Origin: Bolinopsis microptera
Taxonomy: Eukaryota > Ctenophora > Tentaculata > Lobata > Bolinopsidae
DNA length: 64,000 bases
Direction: 5' to 3'
NCBI RefSeq assembly: GCF_026151205.1
Contig: NC_087078.1
Location: 12,135,118 to 12,199,117 of the forward strand
Under the pieces are notes generated by a model. It worked only from the letters and a program-made list of their open reading frames with translations, did not search any database and was not told the origin of the DNA. How positions within the stretch are numbered: the stretch's first letter is position 1; each line of letters begins with the position of its first letter. Positions 11,101-22,274 of this stretch are shown one piece after another. The translations under genes were made by a program, and so were the position numbers.

Positions 11101-14100
11101 TACTTCTAGTCTACCTACTTCTAGTCTACCTACTTCTAGTGTACCTACTTCTAGTGTACCTACTTCTAGTCTACCTACTTCTAGTGTACCTACTTCTAGT
11201 GTACCTACTTCTAGTCTACCTACTTCTAGTGTACCTACTTCTAGTGTACCTACTTCTAGTCTACCTACTTCTAGTGTACCTACTTCTAGTGTACCTACTT
11301 CTAGTCTACCTACTTCTAGTCTACCTACTTCTAGTATACCTACTTCTAGTCTACCTACTTCTAGTGTACCTACTTCTAGTCTACCTACTTCTAGTGTACC
11401 TACTTCTAGTGTACCTACTTCTAGTGTACCTACTTCTAGTCTACCTACTTCTAGTGTACCTACTTCTAGTCTACCTACTTCTAGTGTACCTACTTCTAGT
11501 GTACCTACTTCTAGTCTACCTACTTCTAGTGTACCTACTTCTAGTGTACCTACTTCTAGTGTACCTACTTCTAGTCTACCTACTTCTAGTGTACCTACTT
11601 CTAGTGTACCTACTTCTAGTCTACCTACTTCTAGTGTACCTACTTCTAGTCTACCTACTTCTAGTCTACCTACTTCTAGTCTACCTACTTCTAGTCTACC
11701 TACTTCTAGTGTACCTACTTCTAGTCTACCTACTTCTAGTGTACCTACTTCTAGTGTACCTACTTCTAGTCTACCTACTTCTAGTCTACCTACTTCTAGT
11801 ATACCTACTTCTAGTCTACCTACTTCTAGTGTACCTACTTCTAGTCTACCTACTTCTAGTCTACCTACTTCTAGTGTACTGTGTACCTACTTATAGTCTA
11901 CCTACTTCTAGTCTACCTACTTCTAGTCTACCTACTTCTAGTCTACCTACTTCTAGTGTACCTACTTCTAGTGTACCTACTTCTAGTCTACCTACTTCTA
12001 GTGTACCTACTTCTAGTGTACCTACTTCTAGTCTACCTACTTCTAGTGTACCTACTTCTAGTGTACCTACTTCTAGTCTACCTACTTCTAGTGTACCTAC
12101 TTCTAGTGTACCTACTTCTAGTCTACCTACTTCTAGTCTACCTACTTCTAGTATACCTACTTCTAGTCTACCTACTTCTAGTGTACCTACTTCTAGTCTA
12201 CCTACTTCTAGTCTACCTACTTCTAGTGTACTGTGTACCTACTTATAGTCTACCTACTTCTAGTCTACCTACTTCTAGTGTACTGTGTACCTACTTCTAG
12301 TCTACCTACTTCTAGTCTACCTACTTCTAGTCTACCTACTTCTAGTGTACCTACTTCTAGTGTACCTACTTCTAGTCTACCTACTTCTAGTGTACCTACT
12401 TCTAGTGTACCTACTTCTAGTCTACCTACTTCTAGTGTACCTACTTCTAGTCTACCTACTTCTAGTCTACCTACTTCTAGTCTACCTACTTCTAGTGTAC
12501 CTATTATCTAAGTTCAGAATCGATACAATCATTAAATCTTACGTGTACTTTCTACTCAGTAATCACTGATGGTTTACGAAAAACCAATCATCCTTGTTTT
12601 GCGTAAATCATTTAATCCCATTCTGTCTCATCAGAAATATAATAAAGTACTAATGAAGATCAGTCAATAATGCATATTATATAAATCCATATTGCATAAT
12701 TGACTGATCTTCATTACATTTGCAGCGCTTTATTTTCATAAAAGCACATTGACATACGCGTAGTACACTTCATAATTTATAAGTTATAAAGTGCACTGGA
12801 TATGGCCATATATCATTATCATATCATTTCTAATCCGGCTAATGAATCGTTCAGAAGGAGCCCCTCATCGTAAGGATATTCAGTCGGTTGTTGACAACAG
12901 TGAGGCAACAAGAAGAAGGTCACTTCCAGCTGTTCCAGAAGAAAATACTCCCATCGCCATAGGATTATTTCCTCCGGGGTAACTACTTTCATTTACTTTT
13001 TTATGTCACATTTCCTTTGGACGAAATTTCTTTTAATGTTTTTTAAGCCTGTTGTTTTGTTCGTGTTTTTCGGACTTTTGCGCTTAGTAATAGTAGTTCA
13101 GTTTCCTGTTGCAAATATGCTTCTTATCGTCATATTATAATTGTACTTGTAGCTAGTCGGCTATTTTGGTTATGTTCATATAATGACAACGAAAACATGA
13201 TAAAAGTCTACCAAAATCAAATAGGGATATGTTGAAAGGCTTTGGTAATATTTTTTAAATGATAGATCCAAATTATTATGGTAAAATTATCCCATGATCC
13301 ATCTTGTAAAATTATTGCAAATTTTCCATCAATGACTTTATTTTAATTTATTGGCATTTGATGGATGCAGATGGCTAATGGTTTCAAATTGCTACAGAAA
13401 GAAAAACTGCTGGGCTATCGCGAAATAATTATTTCAGTGTTATTTATTTTAATTTTGAACGGACATTAAAATTAACGCTCGAAGGCTTTCATAATCAGAA
13501 TTTAATTTGACTGACTTATCGGACTTTATTTGAACGGGCATTAAAATGAACGCTAGGGCATCCAGCATCCAATTAATATCCGTTCAAATGAAGTGTAAAA
13601 AAGTAATACACTCTCTTCACAGACTATACAAATACAATAAGCAGCAATCGACTTAATTTCCTATCTAAATTAAACAGAAATGTAAACACCCAAGCCCAAC
13701 TTGGAATTTTGAGAAATTAAATGTAAACATGCGCGATGTCCGCTTAAGTTTCCCACAAGATTCATCCCACGCAGTTTGGAATCACCTCACTTGTTTTTAG
13801 TATGGGTGTAAAACACACAAACATAATATGTATTAATTTCAAATTTTGCACCACGAAATTTGCTTGCTCAGAAAAAGACAAAATTTTGCTGAATTGAAGG
13901 ATCAAAATGAGATAAGCTTCAAAAGGTACGGTACATGAAAGGTAAAATATAAAATCATTTACAATTATCTTTTAGCCCTATCCATGGTCTTTCTCATTAT
14001 ATTTGTAAACAATTTTAATTGTTTATTTTACAGAAATCAAAACCTTTTCCGGCGCTTTCAACATCTCATTTTCAGCAGACAAATGTCGGATCCCACCAGC

Positions 14101-14931
14101 TACATGGGAGTGGTGAGTTCTTTAGCTAAGACAATATAACTGGAAAATAATCTTCCATCTAACTAAATCAAACTTTAATATATAAATATTTAACTGCAAT
14201 GATTCTAATAAAATGTCAATGTTCCATAATATCAATCGTATAAATCTCCAAATATCCAAACTCCCTACCCTTATCTGCCCGGAATCTGACCCTGCTCTTC
14301 CTACAGCGGCGACAGAAGACAGAGGTTCCAGGGGCAGCTCCCACTGAACCACAGGATCCGGATAACCAGTTGAACTTGGCTATGGACAAACTGGGCAACC
14401 TCCGCAGGGCTATCGGCACTTTCTTATTCACTCACACTGGCCGGAGCCCTAAGTCAGATGTAAGTGTTGTTTAACCTTGGTAATTTGTGGATTTGTTATT
14501 CTGTTCATCTAGATATTAAGGTCTATTTCAATATAACCAGAGCTAACATTCGTAATGTATATAATTTATAGTTGAATGTTTGTGATATTATAGGTTTAAA
14601 AAGTAGGAATTACCAAGTTCTCGCGATGTATCATGTAGTGTGATTGTAGTGCCCCCTTACATGAAATTATTTTATTTACGCCAAATCTAATCATTGAAAG
14701 TTTTGATTAATGGGATGCAATGATCCATTTTAAATTCTTTTTCTACCATAATGCTATTATCAAACCATCGTGATGACTAGATAGTAGATAATATATATAA
14801 TATATTGTACCAGTTGCTGTACTAGTTGCTGTACCAGTTTCTGTTATTGCTCTAAATTCCATAACATTCCATTTTCACAGGACGAAGTATTAGAGATGTT
14901 AGAAGCTCTAACAGTTGCCCTAAAGGAATGA
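590..14931 (+). CDS. RasGAP of the SynGAP/DAB2IP/RASAL2 family, 3' part (partial, 5' end outside window)
   Basis: Ten exons keep phase throughout: 590-707, 820-1042, 1203-1293, 3087-3197, 3382-3584, 10353-10462, 12855-12978, 14034-14112, 14307-14459 and 14881-14931 (TGA). Together they give 420 residues. The first three exons hold the second half of a RasGAP domain. [17 protein letters not shown], the EYPDE stretch, KVIQNLANF and [11 protein letters not shown] follow the SynGAP/DAB2IP pattern. The catalytic arginine finger should lie upstream, outside the window. The family stimulates GTP hydrolysis by Ras/Rap at membranes and synapses. The remaining exons encode a low-complexity tail with two short repeats of an RRxSLPAV type (AGSLPAV, RRSLPAV) and a short helical C-terminus. 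The 1294-3086 and 3585-10352 introns each contain an antisense gene. The 10463-12854 intron is almost entirely minisatellite. The family is secure; the exact orthologue is not. Confidence 0.88.
1480..2577 (-). CDS. Predicted small secreted cysteine-containing protein, nested antisense in a RasGAP intron
   Basis: The proposed exons on the minus strand are 2465-2577, 2166-2318, 1961-2016, 1814-1923 and 1480-1620 (TAG), giving 190 residues. The start is [15 protein letters not shown], a hydrophobic signal-peptide-like segment. The mature part has five cysteines (SKFC, SACADV, RCLVVA, ICLDF, EECPKD) and amphipathic helical stretches such as [19 protein letters not shown] do not recognise the family. 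All junctions are GT-AG and in phase. The exon 3/4 junction implies an intron of only 37 nt, much shorter than any other here, so that boundary may be wrong. The intron between exons 2 and 3 contains a 44-nt C run (plus strand). The whole model lies between RasGAP exons ending at 1293 and starting at 3087. Confidence 0.5.
2070..2113. repeat. 44-nt poly(C) tract
   Basis: An uninterrupted run of C on the plus strand (G on the minus). It lies inside an intron of both the RasGAP gene and the nested antisense gene. No inverted partner or duplicated flank was found, unlike the other G/C runs in this window. The exact length is prone to assembly error. Confidence 0.9.
4362..4715 (+). CDS. Orphan 117-codon open frame in a RasGAP intron, unknown
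   Basis: An ATG-to-TGA frame in the 3585-10352 intron, downstream of the antisense P450. The composition is protein-like: aromatic-rich, with motifs such as [29 protein letters not shown] and [19 protein letters not shown] do not recognise the family. An acceptor-like TGCAG precedes it (about 4347-4351) and an AAG|GTATG donor-like site lies at its 3' end (4702/4703). It could therefore be an alternative exon, a small gene, or the remnant of an inserted gene. Confidence 0.3.
   Translation: MFKNTSGDWEGEPYLIFVLTRDSDSGFSMLEADLVHRCHVSGKKYGLHPNHYPDLWICCHDFVRFYDQMFSYFLQGVNLSKWWLNKNVRYFDIPHTYFKLNDGGNYQRFILGARYEP
5130..9691 (-). CDS. Cytochrome P450 (CYP46-like), antisense inside a RasGAP intron
   Basis: Exons (minus): 9567-9691, 8891-9070, 8660-8735, 8395-8533, 7919-8107, 7547-7677, 7247-7342, 6269-6403, 5911-6054, 5527-5704 and 5130-5395 (or 5399). 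Total about 552 residues. Exon 1 encodes a hydrophobic anchor. Exon 2 has the proline hinge [19 protein letters not shown] followed by [13 protein letters not shown] is the helix-C region. The ExxR motif is EILR in exon 10. The heme loop [10 protein letters not shown] supplies the cysteine ligand. The membrane-bound monooxygenase fold is clear, with closest remembered likeness to cholesterol 24-hydroxylase; the substrate is unknown. The I-helix acid-threonine pair reads Asp-Asn (LVIDN). The last exon has a frame ambiguity: the first AG acceptor gives [14 protein letters not shown], then a one-base shift is needed to reach the heme loop. An AG 4 nt downstream keeps frame but loses PERW. Introns 1 and 7 are filled by minisatellites. 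Confidence 0.85.
6664..7216. repeat. 19-bp minisatellite in P450 intron 7
   Basis: About 29 tandem copies of a 19-bp unit, plus strand TTCTACCTACCTTCCCTAT, with a few 18-bp variants lacking one T. On the P450 coding strand each unit reads GGGAAG|GTAGGTAGAAATA, a near-consensus 5' splice site. The array starts about 30 bp into the intron, after the real donor AAG|GTAAAT at 7247/7246. Confidence 0.92.
8319..8350 (-). mobile_element. Short 3'-end fragment related to the LINE at 24.4-27.4 kb
   Basis: Lies in P450 intron 4. The reverse complement reads GACTTAGTTCCGACATAG followed by TAT and TAG repeats. That closely matches the end of the full-length LINE, where GACTTAGCTCCGACATAG runs into (TAG)n at 27406-27446. 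It is consistent with a heavily 5'-truncated insertion. A second overlapping GGACTTAGTTCC follows at about 8355-8366. Confidence 0.5.
9071..9412. repeat. 33-35-bp minisatellite abutting the acceptor of P450 exon 2
   Basis: About nine or ten copies of TCCTGGTGGG(G)TTTGTTAAGAATTGTGTGTAGAAAG, split here only by small length changes. On the P450 strand each copy reads TTCTTAACAAACCCCACCAG|GACTTT, which has a branch-point-like TTAAC, a C-rich tract and AG. The true exon 2 acceptor is CCCACCAG|GACTATAAAAG at 9071/9070, so the array is a tandem amplification of the exon boundary itself. Confidence 0.9.
9692..10352. other. P450 5' flank / RasGAP intron remainder
   Basis: Contains the region upstream of the P450 start codon and the 3' part of the RasGAP intron. 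A short (CTA)n run sits at 9909-9925. The RasGAP acceptor (TTTTGCAG) ends at 10352. No other gene is supported. Confidence 0.5.
10484..12512. repeat. 15-bp minisatellite with higher-order structure, RasGAP intron
   Basis: About 135 copies of TACCTACTTCTAGTS, where S is G or C (rarely A). The array begins about 20 bp after the RasGAP donor at 10463. Three marker variants (GTACTGTGTACCTACTTATAG) near 11058, 11875 and 12227, plus a shorter one near 12279, divide it into super-units of about 817, 352 and 52 bp. The G/C pattern is shared after each marker. Long open frames across it in several registers are artefacts of the 15-bp period. Confidence 0.95.
12651..12716. repeat. Imperfect 66-bp inverted repeat
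   Basis: TAATGAAGATCAGTCAATAA is matched in inverse by TTGACTGATCTTCATTA, with about 27-nt arms and an AT-rich loop. It lies in the RasGAP intron between the 15-bp minisatellite and exon 12855. It may be a tiny foldback element; no clear target duplication was seen. Confidence 0.7.
12979..14033. other. RasGAP intron without recognised elements
   Basis: AT-rich single-copy-looking intron. Two short related segments near 13450-13480 and 13530-13560 (AACG(G)ACATTAAAATTAACGCT-like) suggest a small local duplication. Nothing coding is supported. Confidence 0.5.
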
Positions 14932-16664
14932 CCCAGAGTACCGCGTGATGCCCATATAAGGAGTTAACACTTAACTTCACCCACCTGTCCCTGTTGACCT
15001 CCTGTCCTTCATCACTAACGTAGACCTGCATCACCGCCCAGATGAGTCATAATTCCTCACATTTTAGCGTTTATGAACCCTTTTAAAACCATCCCAGACA
15101 ATTACATTTAATTACATAAGTCATCATATCATTCTCTGTAATTATTTTAGTGGAGTATTTTATATACCTAATTGGCAATAATGTAGATCTTACTAAAAAT
15201 GTTCCTGATTTTTTACTTATCGACCCGTCCAAATTATGGCCATTCAAACTTTTTCCGCTGAATTAAGACTGGAAAAATTGTGAAACTGTACGTAATCTTT
15301 GGGTAAAGTTTTGGTTTTATAGTATTATCCATCAGGTTCAAAGGGATTTCAAGGGCAATTTTTAAGGAAAAATTCAATCCTTTCATAAGATAGTTTTTCT
15401 CAATTCTTTAATTTCCTTGAAATTGAATGTTGGAAGAGTCAGTTTGGTTATGCCAAAACCTAGGAATTTGCCAAAAGTTTGTGTTGCTTCAAGGATAAAA
15501 ACAAATTTTCTTGACCTAAAGTTCCCGTTCTTTTATCGCGACTAAATTATTGCCAACAAGGTAGCCATGCATATTTAAGAAATATTTATCATGTTGGTAG
15601 CAATTGCTATATCACACCACAAACTATTTGGTATCCTGTTCTTTTCTTTTATTTACAATCGCGTAATCGCAGTGTTCAAAAACACTGGTTTTGAAGTAAG
15701 TAATATGTGAAATATCATGAATTTGAATGAAATGTTAGCTATTGAATTGTGATTTTTGTGAATAGTTATTGTAGATCTCTTTCCTAACTTATTTATTTAT
15801 CTGTTCGTTTAATTTTAATGCCTCCATATATAGATTTGTTTGCCAATTATTCGTGAAAATTATGACATTTTGATTTGTAGTTGGGTATTGTGTTGCATAC
15901 TTATCTAAAAATTTCGTGTGCAGATTAAGCTATTGATATTTTGAGTACGTTGAACAATACATAGCTTTTATTAAAATTTCAAAATGGGAGCGATCGACAG
16001 CTTTTCGAAAGTCATACGTTACAAAAACATTTAATTAATGTTAATTTTATTAATATCCTTAGTGCGGTGAAACTTGATGTTTTTCGTTTACCTAATTCAC
16101 TTTTTCGATTAGTTCCTTGAATTTTTGGGATCGGAGCAGTAGGGTTTAAATTGGAACTCATGTTATCATTATTCATTGTATGTGTTCGTCGATTGTTCGC
16201 GCCGATCAAAAATTCCTTCTGAATGAATTTGTCTTCTTTCTTATGAATTTGAAAATGAATTTAGGAAATTTGGTTAGCCTCTTACTGTTAGGTCAATGTA
16301 ACGAATCTAACTTTATTTCTACGTTGATGAGCAACGTGCAATCAACAATTAAAATAAGAAAATGTTTGATTAATTAAGTAATGATCTTATAAATTCCACC
16401 ACAAAAAATCCTATACCACTTCCAGCGCAAAACTCATTCCCAAAACTGCAACTGTATCGCAAAAATGATAAAACAACTAACAAATTGTATTGTTAAACAT
16501 GGCTTAATTTTACCAAACCCGAATAATTAAGAAGAGTGAACCGGGCCGTGGTCATAATAATGTAATAGTGCTGTTCTGTGGTTATTATATTAATATACAT
16601 CGAACAGCTTCCATAGTCTATGTCTCGTGTTTGTATTTATGTGAGGCGCGTAGTGTATCCCTCC
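14932..16664. other. Intergenic region between convergent RasGAP and anoctamin genes
   Basis: Should hold both 3' UTRs. No protein-like open frame, RNA gene or repeat array was recognised. Short frames at 16012-16377 on both strands look random. Confidence 0.5.
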
Positions 16665-19600
16665 CTATACTTTGGTATCTGCATCCTTTTGGATCTGTTC
16701 ATCACCCTTCTTCATTCCTTTCTGAGTATTAGTGCCCACAGATGTGAACTGAAGTAAGAAAATTTATTTATTAGTAATAATATTACCACAATCATGCGAC
16801 GGGGTAAAATAAAATGAGGTATCGACTGATAAATATAATATTCACTTTGGCAGCACTACTAAAAAATATATATATCAACAATGTCTCATAAACCATTCTC
16901 GAAGCATAATATAAATTCTGATAGCTGTAGGTTGACAATGAAATATACTAATAGCTTATATAGCTAATTGCTTGATGCATGATGCATTACTCACTTTTTT
17001 CTTGATGCTATCATCATCGTTGACGATATCGTTTGCGATAATCTCGTCAATGTCTATTCTGAGCTGTACAGAATCGGGCATATCCGGGATAAATATATCT
17101 ATCATCTTAACAACTCCTGAAAATTCTCTTGTCAATCTCAGTTTGACTTCTATAAATAGAATTGATAGGAAATACAACTTGAAACATCGTATTACAAAGT
17201 TCTTTCTGAAACATACGATAAACCGGAAAAAAGTAGGCATGTACAATAACATGCCAGCTGAGCTTCTACCTTACCTAAAACAACATGTATAATAACATGC
17301 CAGCTGAGCTTCTACCTTACCTAAAACAACATGTACAATAACATGCCAGTTGAGCTTCTACCTTACCTAAAACAACATGTACAATAACATGCCAGCTGAG
17401 CTTCTACCTTACCTAAAACAACATGTACAATAACATGCCAGCTGAGCTTCTACCTTACCTAAAACAACATGTACAATAACATGCCAGCTGAGCTTCTACC
17501 TTACCTAAAACAACATGTACAATAACATGCCAGCTGAGCTTCTACCTTACCTAAAACAACATGTACAATAACATGCCAGCTGAGCTTCTACCTTACCTAA
17601 AACAACATGTACAATAACATGCCAGCTGAGCTTCTACCTTACCTAAAACAACATGTACAATAACATGCCAGCTGAGCTTTTACCTTACCTAAAACAACAT
17701 GTACAATAACATGCCAGCTGAGCTTCTACCTTACCTAAAACAACATGTACAATAACATGCCAGCTGAGCTTCTACCTCACCTAAAACAACATGTACAATA
17801 ACATGCCAGTTGAGCTTCTACCTTACCTAAAACAACATGTACAATAACATGCCAGCTGAGCTTCTACCTTACCTAAAACAACATGTATAATAACATGCCA
17901 GCTGAGCTTCTACCTTACCTAAAACAACATGTACAATAACATGCCAGCTGAGCTTCTACCTTACCTAAAACAACATGTTCGAACACAATGACGAACAGTA
18001 GCCTAACAGTCGTGAGTTTCCAGAAGAAGAGATTGTAACTTCCCTGTTCGTCTCTATAAGCCCAGTACCTACAAGGTTCCGAGTAGCCTGTCATCTCCGG
18101 GGAAGCCACTGCCAAGCTGAAGTTAACATACCCTGACAGCATGTTCTTTCTTTTGGCATTCTTCTCCCTGAAATCCATCGCGAACAGCATCATCGGTAAG
18201 AAGTCGGAGGAGAATGCTATTATGAAGGCGTTGCACACCACCGCTATCTTACCCACTGCAGCTAGGATGTCAGACCAGATTCCGATGTCTTTACTCTTAA
18301 ATCCAATAGGTCTGCGGAGCTGAGCTACAAACTTGAAACTATCCAATCTCATTTCCAGGAGGTTATTCACCAGGGCTAGTAGGGGCGCTAAAGGGAATGC
18401 AGCTACGAAAATGGTCACGAACCCATACTGGATAACCATTTCCAAATACTCCGCAAATACATCGCGTGTCTCAGCTAGCTGGTAATCCCTCTCCCAGGGA
18501 GATTTCGTCTTCTTTGTTGGGTCTTTCTTCTTCTGTTTCTTCGGTTTTATCGCTTTTAGGCAGCTGTTCTTGTTGCTGATAATGATGGGGATGACGAATT
18601 GGGAGAAGGTGAAGATGAACTGTTTTCCAGCCAGAATGATGGCCATCTGTGTAGCCAGCTCAGAGATACAGCCACCTGGAGGGCAGTCTTCCATCTTTAC
18701 CCCAAAAACTCTTGGGTATTTCCCGGGGTACCTGCGACAGTACATCAGTGAAATTATATCATGATATGGTAATAAATAACAATCACACAACTCACTATGC
18801 AGTAAATCAATGACCATAGTTCCTCTTTATCTTGAGAAAGCTTCATTTTCTCCTCGATTATAAACGTTTGAGGTTACAGGCTCACTGAAATCGTGAAATG
18901 CCATATTGACTAATAAATGAAACATACCCATTTATCTTGCCTTTGAAGAAGCCAATGTAGACGAGAGTACTGTAGAAGTTGAACACTTCGAAAATATACC
19001 TCCTGATGGTCAGATTATTCTCGTACTCAAACTGAGTTTTGTGGTTTTCCCACTCGGTCATGGTAATAGCAAAGTAAGTGTAGTACTTGCTCATGATGAT
19101 GATCAGTGTCAAACTCATCACCCCAGCACTCACTGCTGATAACCACTTAGCGTACTTGGCTGTGTCTGGATTGTTGGAGAGAGCCAGGTAGACCGCCAGA
19201 TCGTAAACAATGACCGCCAGAGCGAATATGACCACGCACCCCAGGATTACGAGTATTGAAACGAAGGTTGTGATGTATCTGGGATACCGTTTCCGGCTGC
19301 TCATGCACGGCTCGTTGCGCTGTGATCTGGGGTTGAACTTCCACTTGTCGCAGTTCTGGGTGTAGGTGGGTCTTATTTGAGCGGTGGAGTGTTGTGTCTT
19401 GAGAGTTCCCCAAATGTGGCCCAGCATGGCCTCCTTTCTCTTCCACATTTCTAGAAAGTATGCCACCCAAATGGACATGAAGATGCAGAAGAGGAGAGTG
19501 GCGGGGTTGTTCACTGACGTTGCTTGCTGGGCTGTTTTGCAGATGTCTTTTATGAAGTACATTTCGCAACCTTCGTCCTCACACAAGGGACACATTTTGT

Positions 19601-20951
19601 ACTTTTTACCGCTCTCACAGATTTCAGTGCTTATGAAATCTTCTCCTCGAATGACAATTCCATATCCAAACACCAACGTTCCCATGATTGCTGGGATGAA
19701 GAGTGATTGAGTGTAAAAACCTGTCCACGCAAAATACATCCCGACTTTTTCCCCGAAGTAGTTTCTTATTTCGTTGAGAGGTTGATATTTGTTCCACTGT
19801 CGGAAACTGGCCCAGTAGAATCGTAGAAGCTGCCTGTGGTTCTTAGGTCGTTGAGTTCGGTCGATTTCATATGGTCCGTCATGTAGAGGGTAAGCTGCTT
19901 TGTAAGTTCCATTGGCTACCAATTCATCCACCCCAAATAGTTCTCTGTTTCCCTCTTTCAAGTAAACAGCCTGCTGCAGAATTCTGTAGACAACTATGCT
20001 TCTCTCAGCTGGACTGAAGAAGTCTCTCCTTTCAAAACCCAGGAACTTATCAGCATGGTGAACGACGAAAGGAGCTTTGACGATCTTTGGAAAAAAATTC
20101 TTCCTCATGTTGGCATAGAAGGTGTCTTTCCCGTGCAAGAAGTGAAATATCTTGTCCTTAAACCAGCTGAACAACCCTGACTTCTCGTCCCCCTCGTCAT
20201 CGTCATCACTGGACTCAGACTCTTCATCAGACATTTTCGGAAAGTCATCAAACATCCGCTTGTTCATCTTTTTTGTCTTCTTTTCGGCTGCACCTCGATT
20301 TCGTTCCAAATGAGCTTTTCTATCACATTTCAGAGCTTTCTCGAAGCCGAACTTCTCTGCCCACTTCATAAGTATCCTATTGGGTACACTCAGCTTCACA
20401 ACCCGCAAATGGTCACCAGACGCCCTGAACTCGTCTGTTTCTATAGCAATACCCATACCCTTAATATTCTTGTGAAAGTTTCTCCTGTATTTCACTTGTT
20501 TCTCTTCCTGCCTTCTCGCGTCTATCAGAATCTGATCTGCTCCAGACTGATCGAAAGAACTTTTCCTCCCGGCCAGTTTAACAGTTGGTTGAGGGGTCGC
20601 TGCTCCATCACCTCCAGTAGGGACCTGCAATGGAGTTGAATCTCCAGATTTTAGCTCTGGATCCTTCACATGTACAGGAATTTTATATACGAGAACAAAA
20701 TCAATGTCTAAACCTTTGTTTGGCTCTTTGCTGAACGTTCTGGCGGGATCTATTGGAAAAGCATAACTACCATCAGGTTGAAACTCTTGGTCTACCCCAC
20801 CCATCTCATAAGAAATGTAATCGTTGGTGTTTGCTCGAGGAGAGGCATCTTTTCCTAAATTTTCATCGGTGGTCAAACTATTTTTGAGCTGCTGCATAAG
20901 GAAATCCTGAGGCAGTTCCTCGTATTGGCCATTTGACTGCATTTCTGCCAA
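16665..20951 (-). CDS. Anoctamin (TMEM16) ion channel / lipid scramblase
   Basis: Four exons on the minus strand: 18928-20951 (ATG at 20951), 17965-18731, 16995-17149 and 16665-16748 (TAG), in phase, 1009 residues. The N-terminal cytosolic region matches anoctamins (RILQQAVYLKEG, FGVDELVANGTYKAAYPLHDG). It includes an acidic stretch SDEESESSDDDDEGDE near residue 250. Transmembrane segments start near GMYFAWTGFYTQSLFIPAIM. The calcium-site residues of the family are kept: Glu in GCISELATQ (about residue 699), both Glu in EYLEMVIQ (about 769 and 772), and Glu and Asp in NNLLEMRLD (about 801 and 805). Calcium-activated transport is therefore expected. Whether it conducts anions or scrambles lipid cannot be read here. 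The second intron (17150-17964) is almost wholly a minisatellite of its own 5' splice site. Any in-exon use of later copies soon reaches a stop. Confidence 0.95.
17236..17981. repeat. 46-bp minisatellite made of the anoctamin exon 2 5' splice site
   Basis: About 16 nearly identical copies, period exactly 46 (for example ATGCCAGCTG at 17251 and 17297). On the gene strand every unit reads ACATGTTGTTTTAG|GTAAGGTAGAAG, the last 14 exonic nt plus the donor of exon 2, followed by CTCAGCTGGCATGTTATTGT. The array occupies about 90% of the intron and overlaps the end of the exon. Confidence 0.96.
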
Positions 20952-22274
20952 TCGTTTTTCATGAGATGTTATCAGTTATAAAGAAACTTTTAATGCTGCT
21001 AATCAGATACAATGCTATTAAATGCTAGTGCTTCTCTTACTAATTAAATTGGTTGATTACTAGGTCATTGAAGCACTTGACGTGTCCAAACGTCAGAACT
21101 GCTGGAGGTTAACGATATCGATTGGTTTAAATCATCACAAAGAAGAACAGCGGGAAACCTTGAAACTCTTAAAGTGTAAAACTAAAAAGAGCAGTTATAT
21201 TACCTGCAGCCAGTCCGTAATACCAACTGCTGTTGTAATTAACGAACCTATTCCTCTAAACTCCCCAAGTTCGGCTAATAGAAGCAGAACGTTATGATCA
21301 CGTGACAGGTATGACACGTGGGTAGTTGGCAATATCCGCTCATACTCTAGCGAGTTGAGACTGCCCGCACCTCATTAACTTCCTGGAGTTCTATTGGACG
21401 GTAAGCTCAGCTCACAAGCTCCGTTTTTACAGGTTCAGGTGTTGTGTGATGTGAAGGTATGGAAGAGGATACAATAGTGATAATGACTACAGCCCCCTAT
21501 AAAGAAGAAGAAGATTTGAAGGTAACATGACTTTAGGCACAAGAATATTGGTCATTGGAAATGGTCAAATGTTCCTTTTGTATAATTATAGGATGGAATA
21601 CCTCATATTTGGTATGATATTTATTCAAATGATTCATGGACACAAAAAACGATCGTATTGTGACAATAAATAATGTCAATATCAGATCTTGCGATGACAA
21701 TTTTCATTCATTTTCAATAATTCAACGTGAGTCAACATATATCATAACACTAGATACCGAAAACTAAAATTTTAGCTGACCAAATTTTTCGAATTTAGGC
21801 TTGTTAAAAGAGGCCAATAGTTATATTTCATGGTTTGTCATTATTTTATACTCAACAACTTAAAAAACAAGTTTAATCGTCTGTTATATTTATCGTATTG
21901 TAAGTCAGGCTGGAAATTCTAATGTATAAATACATATAATAATTTTCATTTAACGTTAGCCTTGCATCATCTAGATACCCAGGTAAAAACTGCATAGCCA
22001 TAAACATACTATTTAAATAAAATGCTGGTATTTATTACATTGACAGGGCACACATTGCTCGCGTCTTCTGATTACATAGACAAATGCATTTGTGAGATGC
22101 ATATCATTGGAATAATGTTTATCAGCGTCGTAACAATCCACATAACACTTACTTAAATTCCGTAATAATTAAACACTAAGCTCTATTAAATAAATATCTA
22201 ATTCCTGACTAATTAAACGTTAATTCTACACACACACATAACAACTATTCCCCACTAACACCACTAACAGCTCC
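20952..22274. other. Region between anoctamin start and GPHR stop
   Basis: Likely contains the anoctamin 5' UTR/promoter and the GPHR 3' UTR. CACGTG E-boxes occur at about 21299-21304 and 21316-21321. A minus-strand AATAAA (plus 22031-22036) lies about 240 nt past the GPHR stop. A plus-strand ATG at 21459 opens 21 codons (starting MEEDTIVIM) that run directly into a GTAACA donor at 21522. It could be a first exon or chance. Confidence 0.4.

Noticed and set aside
10258..12569. Several long open frames (up to 477 codons) rich in PTSS or LLVY repeats
   Set aside because: They are the 15-bp minisatellite read in different registers; its period is a multiple of 3 and no unit happens to contain a stop in those frames.
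17041..17981. CRISPR-like appearance of regularly repeated 46-bp units
   Set aside because: No unique spacers: the whole unit repeats, and the setting is a eukaryotic intron.
18141..20639. Several 60-109-codon plus-strand frames and a 140-codon minus frame over the anoctamin exons
   Set aside because: Shadows of the real minus-strand coding sequence.
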